NCBI GenBank assembly: GCA_003255065.1
Contig: QAOA01002080.1
Location: 240,186-304,185 of the forward strand
Reading direction: 5' to 3'
DNA: 64,000 nt
Source: Cercis canadensis
Taxonomy: Eukaryota; Streptophyta; Magnoliopsida; Fabales; Fabaceae
The position numbers were made by a program, and so were the translations under genes. Under the pieces are notes generated by a model that was given only the letters and a program-made list of their open reading frames with translations, searched no databases and had not been told where the DNA came from. Positions 1 to 12,500 of this stretch are shown piece after piece. The first letter of the stretch is position 1, and each line of letters begins with the position of its first letter.

Positions 1-1
1 A

Positions 2-266
2 GCACTTTTGGAGGAGTTTGCAGCCGATCCTGAGCCTCTTGTCTCACAAAGTTGTCAAGTTGCCCTAAGCATGCTAGAGTTTGAACGAGCAGGGAAATCT
101 TTTGAGGTATACACCAGAGCAGTTACTGAGTATTAGCAAATTTTTCTTTACTGGTTACTGACAAAGCTGCTGCCTTTTTTTTTTTTTTTCGGTCGCAGTT
201 CCTCTTCATGCGCANTTTTTTTTCCGGTCGCAGTTCCTCTTCATGCGCACTCCTCTTGTGCATTAA
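2..266 (+). CDS. DOHH: Deoxyhypusine hydroxylase, 3' end (last two exons)
   Basis: Partial gene running in from the left edge. DOHH is the HEAT-repeat, di-iron enzyme that hydroxylates deoxyhypusine on eIF5A, the last step of hypusine formation. The visible penultimate exon (2-106) reads [20 protein letters not shown] and continues to [12 protein letters not shown], the C-terminal HEAT-repeat signature of the family. A GT donor follows at 107. The last exon (234-266) reads [10 protein letters not shown] and stops. The acceptor and the first part of this exon are present twice (about 181-214 and 216-250) on either side of an N at 215; this looks like an assembly join, and the second copy continues to the stop. 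The product is recognised from the C-terminal sequence alone; the upstream exons lie outside the window. Confidence 0.85.
179..250. repeat. Duplicated segment around single N (assembly join)
   Basis: A T-rich tract followed by CGGTCGCAGTTCCTCTTCAT occurs immediately before and after the N at 215. The two copies are nearly identical and adjacent, as expected of overlapping contig ends joined without merging. Confidence 0.7.
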
Positions 267-679
267 ATGTGAGTTGATGTATGAGATTGAGGAGTCAAAA
301 AACAGGAGAAAGAAGAATTTTTAGGATTCTGGAGAGAAACATTAAACTTGTCAAACTACTTTGTCAAAAATTATAGGCTATAGCTGATGGAAATAGGAAA
401 TATTGGTAGCAGATAAACATCAAACCATATTTGATGAACTATGGTTTTGTTAACTGACGACGGTAAACTCTTTGTGGTGAATCAGTGACTAATCAATTTA
501 ATTGTTCTTGCTCGAAATTATGTTTCTGTTTCTTGTACATGGTTCTGTAACTTTCTTAAGACTCTTTTGGTTAACATCCGCTGTCCGTGCGCGTTTCCAA
601 AAAATAAATTTCTTTGGCTAATCAAAGTATCTTAAAATTTAGTAACATAAATTAATCAAAAATTTTATAATATTATATA

Positions 680-880
680 AATATGTCATATTATGTTGAC
701 GAAGTAAATATATGTAATTTTTTTATTTAATTGAATATAAATATATTTTATCTTATTTTTTTAAATAAATTTAAAAATAGTTAATTTGTACACATGTCAT
801 TTATACATTAGTTATTTTCATATAGTATGATATATTATATAAATACTAAAAGTATTTAAAAAACTTTATAAACTAGTTGG
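680..880 (+). repeat. Single arm of a dispersed foldback element
   Basis: The stretch with TTAAAAATAGTTAATTTGTA, then a CATGTCAT motif and ATAAATACTAAAA, matches the right arm of the foldback at 47743-48152 in order and orientation. The left arm is missing or too diverged to see. It shows that the foldback belongs to a multi-copy family. Confidence 0.6.
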
Positions 881-1122
881 CTGGTCATTGTGGGAGCATA
901 GGCATCCTATTTTTTGGTTTTTTAAGGTTATTTTTAAGTTTTGCTTGGGACTAATTTTTCAAGGTACAATCAAGCGCTAAAATGGAAACTTCTTTTAAAA
1001 AAATTTGTTGCATCTATAAGGGCTCAAACTTAAGACCACTTGGTTAAAGGACTAGAGTCTCTTTCACTCAAGTCAACATTTGATTGGTCTTAGCATCTTA
1101 TAAAGATATATTTATTTTATTT

Positions 1123-1128
<6 letters not shown>

Positions 1129-1169
<41 letters not shown>
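1129..1169. repeat. (AT)n microsatellite
   Basis: About 40 bp of uninterrupted AT dinucleotides. Confidence 0.95.
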
Positions 1170-1172
<3 letters not shown>

Positions 1173-1242
1173 GCTATAAAGATACAGTAACCATTAGAAG
1201 AAGAAAAAAAAAATCATGGAAATTTGTGGAAGTCACTACTAA

Positions 1243-2287
1243 GGGTCTGTTTGCCTTAGAAAACATTTTCATATTTTCATTTCCTATTTTCATTTCTTGA
1301 AATATGTTTTCATTTTCAAGTTTTCATTTTTAAGAAACATGTTTGCTGAAAATTTTCTATTTCCATTCTCAAACTACATCCCCTCCTCCCTCTCCATCCT
1401 TATCTAGCTTTCTCACTCAGCTTCTCATCCTCGTTCGTTCCTTCTTCCTTTTCCGATGAGTAGCTTCTCAAGTGATACACCGGAGTTGGAAACAATAGAG
1501 AGACATAGAAAAATGTAACAATAGAAAGAAATAACAGAGACACAAAAAAAAAAAAGAAAACAGATAGAACAAGGGGAAACAGAGAGAAAGGGAGCAGATG
1601 TAATTTCAGATTTAGTGTGTGAAGCAATCATCTTGTTCATCTCCAAAGCAGTATCCCAATCCCACCCTTCACCAATTCCCCTGCTTTCATGGTTATAGTG
1701 CAACCATAATTGCATTTCCAAAATAGTTCTCTAGCAATGGTGGGTTCCACATTCTGGGTCTAACACCAATCCTTTGAAAATTGAAATATCCTCTCTTTTG
1801 GCACTTCTGAATTGAACCCATCAGCAATTTCCATTTTCTTTGTAAAAGGAATTCGTATTGGGGGTTTCAACTTCCACCCCATCAAGAAACCAATGGTTAA
1901 AAGCTGGTCCTTTGTCTCTTTACTTTTGGTCAATCCTTTGTCTCTTTTATTTATCTTCTAGTCAATCCTTTGTCTCCTTTACTCTTCAGTACAACATGAG
2001 AGAATTGAGTATATGAAGGCTGTAGGCCATAGATGACAGCAAGGAATGGTTTGCGTGTTGAAGAAATGGAAATTTAGAGGAAAAAGAAAAAAGTCACATA
2101 AATTACAAGTATGCCACCGGTCAGTGAAAACGTCTTTTAGACGTTTCCAGTTTTTTACCAATTTTTGGAAACATTTCCAATGTTTTCAATGAAAACATTT
2201 TCATTTATCTTTAACCAAACATATTTTTAAGTTTATTTTCATTTTCAATGAAAATGAAAATAGAAAACAGCCAAACCAAACCGACCC
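1243..2287. mobile_element. Tourist/PIF-Harbinger-like non-autonomous element
   Basis: The left end GGGTCTGTTTGCC and the reverse complement of the right end, GGGTCGGTTTGG, are terminal inverted repeats; similarity continues for roughly 100 bp of TTTTCATTTTC-rich sequence. Both ends are flanked by the trinucleotide TAA (1240-1242 and 2288-2290), the TWA target duplication typical of PIF/Harbinger elements. No transposase ORF is seen in the 1045 bp, so it is a large MITE-like derivative. Its right end lies about 140 bp upstream of the PPR start codon, so it probably supplies part of that gene's promoter. Confidence 0.8.
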
Positions 2288-2430
2288 TAAGTGTTCAATT
2301 AGATAAGTAATAATCCATGAGTTTCTTTTTTCCTAAACGGTCTAAAATTTAGAAACTAATGCAAGATGGGACTGTGATCCAGCCCTAGGTTCGTGCCAAA
2401 CAACTCCTTGGATTCAAATTTCAACGGTTG

Positions 2431-4254
2431 ATGTTCCCTCGCGATCGCAAGAGCCCCATTTCTTGGCAAGGTTCTGCAGAAACACTTCTTGCCTTTTTCC
2501 CTTATGTGGAAGCCCTCTCTCTTGTGCAGCAACTTCACGCTCAGACTATCATCAATGGGCTTCACAAAGCCGTCCTTTTCGGTTCCAAGATCACCAATGC
2601 CTATGTCGAATCCGGTTCTCTTCCTTTGGCCTCGAGAGCTTTTGATCAGATCACTACCAAGAACCTTCATTCTTGGAATACAATCATCTCTGGGTACTCG
2701 AAGTACAGGTTTCATGGGGATGTTTTACGACTTTTTGGTCGATTGCGAAGTGAAGGTAATACAGTTGATACTTTTAACTTAGTATTCGCCATTAAAGCGA
2801 ATTCTCGATTGTCGCTTTTGCAGAATGGGAGATTATTTCATGGCCTGGCTGTCAAATCGGGGTTGGAAGCAGACCTATATGTCGTGCCTGCGCTTTTAGA
2901 GATGTACGCTGAGTTGGGTTCTCTGAAAGATACCCACAAACTATTTGAAAGATTTTCTTACAGAAGTTCATTTATTTTGCGTTTTATGATAAAAGGTTAT
3001 TTGAAGTTTTCTCTAGAATCCATAGTTTTTGACTTGTTATCTAATGTGGCTTATTTCGGTTTTCAAAAGGATGCTTTTATAATGGAGGGTTTAATTCGAG
3101 CCTGTGCAAATGTCTTTGCCTTTAGAGAAGGGAAAGCATCTCATGGGCTGTCTATACGATACAATCTTTTGGATTGTAATGTCTGTTTGCGTACACCCGT
3201 TGTACATATGTACATGAAATGTGGGTTTCCTCATTATGCAGTTAGATTGTTTGAAGAAGCTAGCAATAAGGATGTGGTTCTATGGAGTGCTGTAATTGAT
3301 GGATGTGCGAAAAATGGAAGATTTTGGGAAGCTATGTCCCTGTTCAGAAAGATGCTGCGAAACTTGGTTACCCCAAATCCAGTGACATTGGTTAGTATCC
3401 TTTTCGCTTGTTCTGGTGTGGGGTCTTTCAAGCAAGGGAAGAGTGTGCATGGCTTTGTAATAAGAAACAGGGTTGACTTGGATGTGGTAAGTTATACTTC
3501 TCTCGTAGACATGTATGCTAAATGCGGATGTGTCGAAACAGCTTACAGAATTTTTTGTATGATGAGAGAAAAAAATGTAGTCTCTTGGACCGCAATGATC
3601 AACGCATTTGGAATGCATTGCTTATATTTGGAAGCTCTCGTTACTTTTGATCACATGAGATCAGAAAAGCATATGCCCAATGCAGTGACATTTGTTTCAG
3701 TTCTCTCGGCTTGTAGCTACTCTGGAATGGTTCAAGAGGGATGGAGAATTTTTTATTCTATGAGTAAGGATTATGCCATTTCTCTAACGGAGGAACATTA
3801 TGCCTGTATGATAGATCTGTTAGCTAGGGCTGGCCAAATTGAAGAAGCATTATCCTTCATATCTAACATGCCAATAAAGCCTGGTGCCAGCACTTGGGGA
3901 GCTCTGTTAAATGCATTGCAAATCCATAACCGAGTTGAACTAGCTGAAGAATTAGCAAAGAAGCTTTCATCTTTAGATCCTAATGATTCATCCAGACATG
4001 TTTCACTGTCTAACTTCTATGCTGGTGCTTGCATGTGGGAAATGGTGGAGAACACAAGGATGAAAATGAGTGAAGAGGAGCGTAATAAGAGTCTTGGCTT
4101 TACCTCGATTGAAGTCCAGAATAAGTTATGTGTCTTCAATTCTGATGATACTCTTGCCTGCAAAAGCACAGAAATTAATCATTTATGGAACTCTCTTATT
4201 AAAGAAATGAGAGAAAGTACATATGTGCCTGGTATAAATTTTTGTTTGTTATGA
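2431..4254 (+). CDS. PLS-class pentatricopeptide repeat protein (E subgroup)
   Basis: Intronless ORF of 607 aa. PPR proteins bind organellar RNA sequence-specifically; PLS-class members usually define C-to-U editing sites in mitochondria or chloroplasts. Repeated helical units carry the hallmark phrases LVDMYAKCGCVETAYRIF, NVVSWTAMINAFG, PNAVTFVSVLSACSYSGMVQ and YACMIDLLARAGQIEEAL. The C-terminus (WGALLNALQIHNRVELAEEL to the stop) has the E-type extension, and there is no DYW deaminase tail, so an editing role would need a deaminase partner. The ATG at 2431 is preferred to the in-frame TTG at 2428. A clear organelle transit peptide is not obvious. The E-type architecture and the neighbourhood suggest an At1g06140 (MEF3)-like gene, but that assignment is tentative. 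A MITE ends about 140 bp upstream. Confidence 0.88.
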   Translation: MFPRDRKSPISWQGSAETLLAFFPYVEALSLVQQLHAQTIINGLHKAVLFGSKITNAYVESGSLPLASRAFDQITTKNLHSWNTIISGYSKYRFHGDVLRLFGRLRSEGNTVDTFNLVFAIKANSRLSLLQNGRLFHGLAVKSGLEADLYVVPALLEMYAELGSLKDTHKLFERFSYRSSFILRFMIKGYLKFSLESIVFDLLSNVAYFGFQKDAFIMEGLIRACANVFAFREGKASHGLSIRYNLLDCNVCLRTPVVHMYMKCGFPHYAVRLFEEASNKDVVLWSAVIDGCAKNGRFWEAMSLFRKMLRNLVTPNPVTLVSILFACSGVGSFKQGKSVHGFVIRNRVDLDVVSYTSLVDMYAKCGCVETAYRIFCMMREKNVVSWTAMINAFGMHCLYLEALVTFDHMRSEKHMPNAVTFVSVLSACSYSGMVQEGWRIFYSMSKDYAISLTEEHYACMIDLLARAGQIEEALSFISNMPIKPGASTWGALLNALQIHNRVELAEELAKKLSSLDPNDSSRHVSLSNFYAGACMWEMVENTRMKMSEEERNKSLGFTSIEVQNKLCVFNSDDTLACKSTEINHLWNSLIKEMRESTYVPGINFCLL

Positions 4255-5883
4255 CCAGATGCTGTGGTGAAAGTCAACTCTTCGTGATCCCAGTATTGCT
4301 GATCATTAAACAATGGAGATGTTGGATGGTCATTAGGATAATGCAAAACTCCAGAATTTGCAGTGACTTTTCATACTGCAAATGTATTACAGTAATCACT
4401 GGTAGAAAGTTATAGTGAGAAGCTTAAAATTTGAAAATGTCAAGCTGGACAGGGTTGTGTCATAAATCTTCCAAGTAGCTCTAAAACTAGACTAGCAAAA
4501 GTTCTTCAGTAGGAATTTGCAGCTCTGCAGGATCTTTGCCTATTCTCTATTCTGTAAAAATTAAACCATAATGCATTGGTGCTGACACAGTCGCATTCTG
4601 TAATTTGTTGAAATATCCGCTTACGTCTGAAATTGTCCTTCTCGCTTGACATTGTCACATTTCAACTATGAAGATATCTCCGTTCTTCACTATCCATTTA
4701 TCTTTCAAGCTTCAAGGGCTTGGACAGAGTTGAAAGTTTGCTGATACTGAAGTGTGAGGAATTAGGATATATATATGAATGTGATTGGCTTGTTAACATC
4801 TATCACTTAATCATCTTTCACATTTGCAAGGCAAGATCATTTATCATTAAGTCCATTATATGGTGAATTAGCACACACTTTATCCTGATTTTTTCTGACA
4901 GCATATACTGATGAGGCTGAGAGCCTTATATTTTCAATTCAGAATGTAGGTGTAGCCAGCCACTAATCCGAAGACGGTTGATTTTGATGTGGGGTTAAAG
5001 CAAGGAATATATGTATATTATCAAGAATCTCATTATCAATGAAAGGGGTGGCATGTGCAGGGAAAAGAAAATGATGTTGCTCAAATGGGTTGCTCTGGAT
5101 AACTATAAAAAAAGAAAGTTGATAAAAGCTTATGATTTGTCTGTGCTTTGACTTCTGAGTTTTTCTTTTTTGGTTCTTTAGATTCACCCTGCAAGTCAGG
5201 CAAACAATACTTCCACATGCATAAAAACACTTCAATTTTCGCTTGAAGGTTTTGTTCAGCATAAGGCGTTGTAGGTCATTTTGGCGCGAAACTGGAAAAA
5301 AAAATAAAAATTAACATATTTGAAGTGACACGACTTTGATTCATGGTCTGTCTTAAAAACTTGTTCGCCACTCTCACTCTCTTAAAACTGAATACGAGTT
5401 TTGATTTAGTTTATACGCCAAAAATGATTGCCGGAGAAGTTAATCGTATGTGATCAACAACCAATTGGGCATTTTAATTAGTTCTATTCTTATTTTCTTT
5501 TTAATAATTTTCTGTCGGTCAACCCTATTTTCCTGCATTGGAAGGTTGCAAATGATAATCTTTACTGAGAGGGATATATATTAAATGTTTAGTCGACTAC
5601 CATAAAGTTCTTAAAAGAAACATTACTATAAATTAAAAATAAAAGATGATTTGGTAATTTGTGTTAAGTAATATTTTAAATCTTAAATAGCGTTAGATAG
5701 TAGGACAGCAATTATTTTTTGAGCTCGTGTGTCAGAGTAGAGTAAGTAAAGTAAAACGGGTTTGTGGAATGCGAGTTAAGGACCCAAATCAAATAGAAAG
5801 CGTTCAAGAGAAGCCAACCCACGCACAATCAACGTTATTTAAGATTCTGGATTCACCCAAATATTCTTGCGCAAACCCAATCT
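4255..5883. other. Intergenic: PPR 3' flank and PARP1 promoter
   Basis: AT-rich sequence without recognisable coding potential, RNA gene or clear transposon. The first few hundred bases probably hold the PPR 3' UTR and the last few hundred the PARP1 promoter. Confidence 0.6.
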
Positions 5884-5890
5884 TATATAT
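5884..5890 (+). promoter_or_regulatory. TATA box of PARP1
   Basis: TATATAT lies 61-67 bp upstream of the PARP1 ATG at 5951, a reasonable distance for a plant promoter with a short leader. Confidence 0.5.
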
Positions 5891-5950
5891 TTAACTCCTC
5901 TATCCAGAAAGGGGAACACTGAAAGACAGAGAGAGAGGTGACGACGGAGA

Positions 5951-6427
5951 ATGGCAAATCCCAACCCTCAAAAGCCATGGAAGGCGGAGTACGCCAAGTC
6001 GGCGCGATCGTCATGTAAGACTTGCAAGAGTACTATAGACAAAGAGAGACTCCGTCTCGGCAAGATGGTCCAAGCCACCCAATTTGATGGCTTTATGCCT
6101 GTATCTCTCTCTCTCTCTCTTCATTTACTTAGTTTGTTCCACATTCTACTACGGCCTTCATTTTCTTGAAACCCAGTAACAATGTGATAATCGGCATGTC
6201 ATTCTCGCAAGAGTCCGCATTTGTTCATGCATTTATTTGGGGTGGGTGGGTTTTCCACTTTTGTGTGCTCGCAAGAGTGATGAAGCACTCTCCACTTCTT
6301 TCCTTTTACAGATTTTACATGCATTTTATGCTTGGCTTTATACTTTCATTTTTCCTGAGATTGTTTGTCACAATACAGACTTCTACATTGGGCTTTTCAT
6401 TAAGCGAAGTTAGCAACACTGAAAGAG

Positions 6428-6514
<87 letters not shown>

Positions 6515-6549
6515 TTTTTTTTTTTTTTTTTTTTATATTTTTTTTATGT

Positions 6550-6580
<31 letters not shown>

Positions 6581-9500
6581 CAATTCCATTATTGTGGGTT
6601 GGCTTTTACTGTCTTCAGACTTGAAAGGTGCCGGTAGGGAGGCTTTTTTTTTCCCCTGAAAAAAACCCTATTTTCAAACTTATTGCATTTCGCATATGAG
6701 CTTTATAAAGTCTATGTCTTTAACACCTTTCACTTCTGTAATGCTGATAGTTATCTTATCAACATTTCGGACTTTGTTTGATTGTTTTTATGTTTTGACT
6801 ATTGTAGTTTTTTTTATGCAATTAGTTTGTTTCAACCTTACTTTCTTTTCTGGCTTTGTTTTAACGGGTTGATTTCTGTTCAAATTGAGGATTCACTAGA
6901 GAAAAGGCAGAAAGAAATCAAAAGAAAAATAAAAGAGAAGAGAAAAGGATTGGCATGGAGCACATGCTGTTTTTATCCTGTTGTTAATGGACATCAAAAA
7001 GTCTTGTCACAAAAGTAAACTTCTGTGTGTTACTGCGAATACCATCAGATCATATGTATGTCCAAGCTCTGCTGTTGCATTCAGAAATTGCTTGAACATT
7101 AGATATAAAGAGTGTCCATACCTTTTAGAGGATGATTCAGCTAACTTTCTATATTTGAGAGAAACTTCACTATCTGTTTTTTTGGTTTTTTTCCCCTTTT
7201 GGTTGCTTAAACTCATGCTATGATTGATTTCTAGATAGTCATAGATTTTTAATGTTGTTCTTTTACTTTCTGGAGCAATCCTTTTCAATTTTTACTGCAT
7301 GCCATTAGTGTTTTGATCTTTCCCCCCCCCCCCCNCCCCCCCCCCCCCCTCTCTCTAAAATCAGATGTGGAATCATGCTGATTGTATACTGAAGAAAGCC
7401 AACCAGATAAAATCGTACGAATTCTTCTCCTTATTCATAAAAGATGTGTTTGATGATTTGACTCCTGCAAGAATTTATAGTTATTGATTATTTTTCTTCT
7501 AGAATTGATGATGTTGAAGGCATAGAGTCACTTCGTTGGGAAGACCAGCAGAAGATCAGAAAGTACATAGAGAGTGGTGGGCCAACAAACTCAAATGCCA
7601 GCAAAAATACAGAATATGGTATTGAAGTTTCACAAACTTCTCGTGCTACATGCAGGCACTGTGGTCAAAAAATTATCAAAGGAGAGGTTGGTTGTGTTTA
7701 TTGCTATGTGATACTATTACAAAGGCACGACTTCTTGTAGTATGTAAGTTAATTGGGTTTTACGAATTTTGTGGTGTGAGAACAAGATCATAAACAAAGG
7801 CATTGTCATGGTACCTAAGATGGAAAACGTTATAATTCTTTTATATTTCTTTCTTCATGTTCACGATAAATTAACTTATGGAATCTAACATATTTTCCAT
7901 TTAATAATTTGCTGAGGATGCTGAAGATTTAATGGATGAAAACACTAGGATGCATTGTGTATTTCAACTTCCAATGTCTTGAGATTCATGAATAAAGTCT
8001 TCTGTCTTCATGAGTTTACTTCCATTATCTTTTTATCTAGATGTGTCACTGTGCCATTATGTGGAATCTTGTAACAATTGTGCATAGTACCAGAATTGAT
8101 ATGCTGTCTCACCAAGGTCTCCATCTTGAGAATTGAGGTTCATGTTGTGTGCCCAAAAACCTCTCCAATGAGATCAACCTCGCTGCTTTCAAGTGAAAAA
8201 AATATCAAGGAGAAACAACAGGTTTTGAAAATATCTTGGTTGAATTATTTTATGTGTATTAAAGTTTTGGTAGCATATGGCAGAACATAAGGTTACCACA
8301 ATGTAAGTTCTGTGAGTAGTATCATATATTAAAGGACGAAAGTATATGAGGTGCTTATGAGGCTCCTAGTCCTTCAGGTGGATTTTGAGGCTTCCCCTCT
8401 GAAGTCTTTATCCCTTCATATTCTTCCTTTATATTCCGGTCTAAAGAAATAGAAGCCTTCAGGCCACTTGGATAGCGTCTGTCTTTACTAGTTAAAGAGG
8501 TAGAGGAAGAGCTAATCAGGCTACCTAAACCTTTCCCAAATTCACATTGCCTCCCTTGGGTTGAACTTGGAATCTGGCATCTAAGCCAAATTTCAAGTGG
8601 TATTAAAGCTGCATAAATAGTGTTAAGCAGCAAGCTGATTGTTTTAATTCATGCCTGCATTGTGAGAGTTTGGTAAATTGATTGCCATGCAGTCAAAGAC
8701 TGGTAAATTCTATTTTATTTAGATGCGGTTTAATGTTCAGAATGTTCTGTAATTATTGATGATCACATTGATCCATGTAGATGTGCGATGTGCTATTGGA
8801 TTTTGAATATTTCTCCTTGCTGACTGATTTATATTTTATTTTTAGGTTCGTATATCTACTAAACCTGATGGTCAAGGTGCTAAAGGGTTGGCTTGGCACC
8901 ATGCCAAGTGTCTCATGGAATCATCTCCATCAACTCAAGTGGAAAAGTTGTCTGGATGGAATAATCTCTCACCAACTGATCAATCAGCTGTCAGTAACTT
9001 GGCTAAGAAGGTTCCCTCTAGCAACAAAAGTGGTACGAGGTTCAGTGTGTTTAAGATAGGCTGGATTTTTCACGCTGTGTTGATTATCTGTCATGTTTCC
9101 TTGCTAGTTGTTTTCTCACATTTTTCCTTTCAGGTGGTGCAAATGTTGATACTCAAGAGGTTAAAGAAGCCACACAACAATCAACTTCCAAAGCTGGCGC
9201 AAAACGTAGGAAGGATGCCAGTGGCGACCAGAAGTCAAAAGTCACTAAGGCCGAGGGAGATGTGTCAGCAGGTAGGGCAGCATCAGTGAAAAATGATCAT
9301 GGCTCAGGGGAAGCATCTAATCGTGAGAATAAAATGGAGGCCCAGACCAAAGAATTCTGGGCTCTAAAAGATGATCTTAAGAAGCATGTGACAACAGCTG
9401 AGTTGCGTGAGATGCTGGAAATCAATGATCAAGATACAACAGGATCAGAACTTGATTTGCGTGATCGCTGGTAATTTATTCTCTCATGCATGTTCTGTGC

Positions 9501-12500
9501 TGATATTAAAGAAGCCTTTGACCCCTCCCTTCCCCTGTGATTTAAATCCTAAATCTTTTTGTTCATTCTTATTGTTCTTGTGTGCTGTTGATGATTATAT
9601 CGTCAAAAGACTATGTTTTTTTCTGTTTGCTGGATGTCCTTTATCATGCTTGCCCATTATTAATCAAAAGGAAGAAAAAAGTAGGCCAGCCTTGCACAGA
9701 CTTATTGCCCTGATAGGAGATCATTTCTTGATTCCTTCTGTTTTCTCTCCTCTCTTTATGATATATTCTGAAAACACATCACCTGTAAGATATGAATTGT
9801 TTTACCAACTGGGACAATTAACTCTTCTTGCATTTGAAAGTAATGCATCTTGTATCATTGTTATTTTCAGTGCTGACGGAATGATGTTTGGAGCACTTGC
9901 TTCTTGCGTGATATGCTCTGGTTGCCTGCGTTATTCTGGAGGAATGTATCGGTGTCATGGATACATTTCTGAATGGAGTAAATGTTCTTACTCTACTACT
10001 GAACCAATACGTATTAGAGGGAAGTGGAAAGTCCCTGTGGAAACAAACAATCAGTACCTCAAAAAGGTCTGCAAGCAACTATTATACCATAAAACAAAGT
10101 CAACAAATCCTGACTCTAGTGTTTACGTCCTGTTTGCAGTGGTTCAAATCGCAAAAGGGTGAGAGACCTGTTAGGATATTGCCTCCAGGATCATCAAAGA
10201 ATCCTTCTGAAAGTCAAATTACTGCTTGCCAGCATCAACCCTCAAACAGTGAAAGTGTGGGAGACTTAAGAGTTGCTATTACTGGATTACCTAAAGACTC
10301 TATTGTATAAGTTCCTTCCGTTTTTCCTTTCATATCTGTGTTTTCACATTCCTGTTTAATTTTATTTTTTTTGTGGTGGTGGGTATTTTTTTTGTTTGGG
10401 GGGGGGGGGGCCAACTATTCTAAAAGTCTATCATGTTTAATTTAGTTTGGTATTCATCTTCTGAGAGGTTATTGTGCAGAAAGAATGGAAATGCAAAATT
10501 GAGGGGGTTGGTGGTGTGCTACATGCAAAAGTAAAGAAAGGTATCTATTTTATACTGTTTTATGACGAGGCAAGAAAAATATATGCTTTCTTAAATATTT
10601 TTTAAAGAAGAAAGATGAGCAAAAATATATTTTTGCCTCTTAATGTGTCTGATTCACTTACACTTTTTGCTTGACCTATTTACTTCCAGATACTAATTGC
10701 TTGGTGGTGAGTGGACTGCTGGATGATCAAGAAGCTGAGATGCAGAAGGCAAGGTATGGGTGCATTTGAATTGTCCAGTCCCATGTAGGTTTGTCCCTGA
10801 TTATCATTAATATCACTGACTGGAAGAGTTTCATTAATAGGAGGATGAGGATACCAATAGTTAGAGAGGACTATCTGGTTGATTGTATAGAAAAAAAAAA
10901 GAAGCTTCCATTTGATTTATATAAAGTTGAAGCAATTGGCGAGGCCTCTAGCATGGTCACCATCAAAGTGAAGGGGAGAAGTGCTGTTCATGAGGCATCT
11001 GGCCTACAGGATTCTGGTCACATTCTTGAGGAAGGGAAAAGCATATATAATACAACTTTGAGTATGTCTGACTTATCTACTGGTATGAACAGGTGGGTTC
11101 GTTGTATTTCATCTATCTTGTTCAGCCTTTATCTTAAAATTGTGCATTGTTGATTAACCAGAAAAAAGCAGTTCATCATCCTCTATGTGATTGATGAATA
11201 TAATTGAAGCTAATCATATGCCTTTAGTTTTAAGCTATTATGCCATGCAAGGTATCATACAAATATCAAGCTTTCAAGAATCAAAAACTGATTATATTTG
11301 CATCATAATTTATTTCTTCTTGAAGAGTTGACTGGTGATGCACATGGTGGGTCTCACATAGTCTTGTGTGTCAGTTATGGGTTACCAACCACAAGCCGTT
11401 GAGCTGAAGGCTGAGTTGTTATTGCTGTTCTTGTTCGTTAATCAATATTATTTAGGTTGTTTGCAAAAGGATGTTTAGATTATGGTTCTTTAATTGGACC
11501 ATAGGGTCTAATCATATGGGTTTATATAGTTTTTCCGAGCATATTGTGCTCAAAAGTGTTTGCCATTTTGTTTTCCACTGGCTGGTAAATCTGTTGTTTG
11601 CAATATGTTGAGTTGTGAAATACTGTGCGCTATTGGCTTTCAAGAGCAAAGCTTTCATTTCTTTAAGGTTAGCATATAAACTATTTTTTTGGCCTAAGAA
11701 GCACCAAATGGCAATTTGGGTGCTGGTTGAGTACTGGAAAAGAACTGTGTGTGTGGACTTTCCTGCACATGTCTCCACCTCTTTTTGTCCCTTAAATTTT
11801 TGGCCGAAATGTCTCGAGCTATTTCGACCCATTCCAAACCATTTCAAAACAGGTCAATCTGGTTTTGGATGGTTCCAAAACGCACAGAAACACTTTGAAA
11901 GCCCAGAAAGCTACATAGGCGAATTGTATAAAATGGTTGTGAAATATGCAATAGAAAAAATGGCAAAATGCTATGAAATTCATCAAAATGGCTCCAAAGT
12001 TATGTGTTGGCATTATTCTGGAAAGGAGTTAATAATTAGGCAGTAACTGCAGCGAGTTACTATGGCAATGCTTATTGTTGACTTTATGGGCTTCATCAGA
12101 TCACTTGGGCTTAAAAAAGCCCTCTTTAAGTCTCCTGATCAGTTTCTCTTCAAGATTTTTGTTATGCTGTTTTATTTCCTCATTTGCTCCCTACTACCAC
12201 TTTCACCTTCATAATCATCTAACTTTTGCTTCCCATTTATAGTTACTATATTCTCCAAATAATCCAAGAAGACAAGGGGTCAGATTGCTATGTGTTTCGA
12301 AAATGGGGTCGTGTGGGGAATGACAGGATTGGAGGATCCAAATTGGAGGAGATGCCAAAGTCAGATGCAATCCGTGAATTTAGACGATTATTCTTTGAGA
12401 AGACTGGAAATCCTTGGGATGCTTGGGAACAAAAGAATTTTCAGAAGCAACCTGGAAGATTCTTCCCCTTGGATATTGTACTTCTTATTTTGTATCTTTA

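Larger units (their letters stand above)
267..1242. other. Intergenic region between DOHH and the PPR gene
   Basis: AT-rich sequence with the presumed 3' UTR of DOHH, one arm of a dispersed foldback repeat (about 680-880) and an AT dinucleotide tract (1129-1169). No ORF here resembles a gene. Confidence 0.6.

Noticed and set aside
6166..6624. 152-codon ORF with a long poly-Phe stretch
   Set aside because: It is the T homopolymer of PARP1 intron 1 read in frame; the flanking exons of PARP1 are clear.
8355..8633. 92-codon minus-strand ORF inside PARP1 intron 3
   Set aside because: No recognised domain and no supporting splice structure; possibly a fragment of a dispersed repeat, but I could not name it.
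11512..12046. Overlapping ORFs on both strands in PARP1 intron 10
   Set aside because: Low-complexity, no family resemblance, and the PARP1 frame skips this region cleanly.
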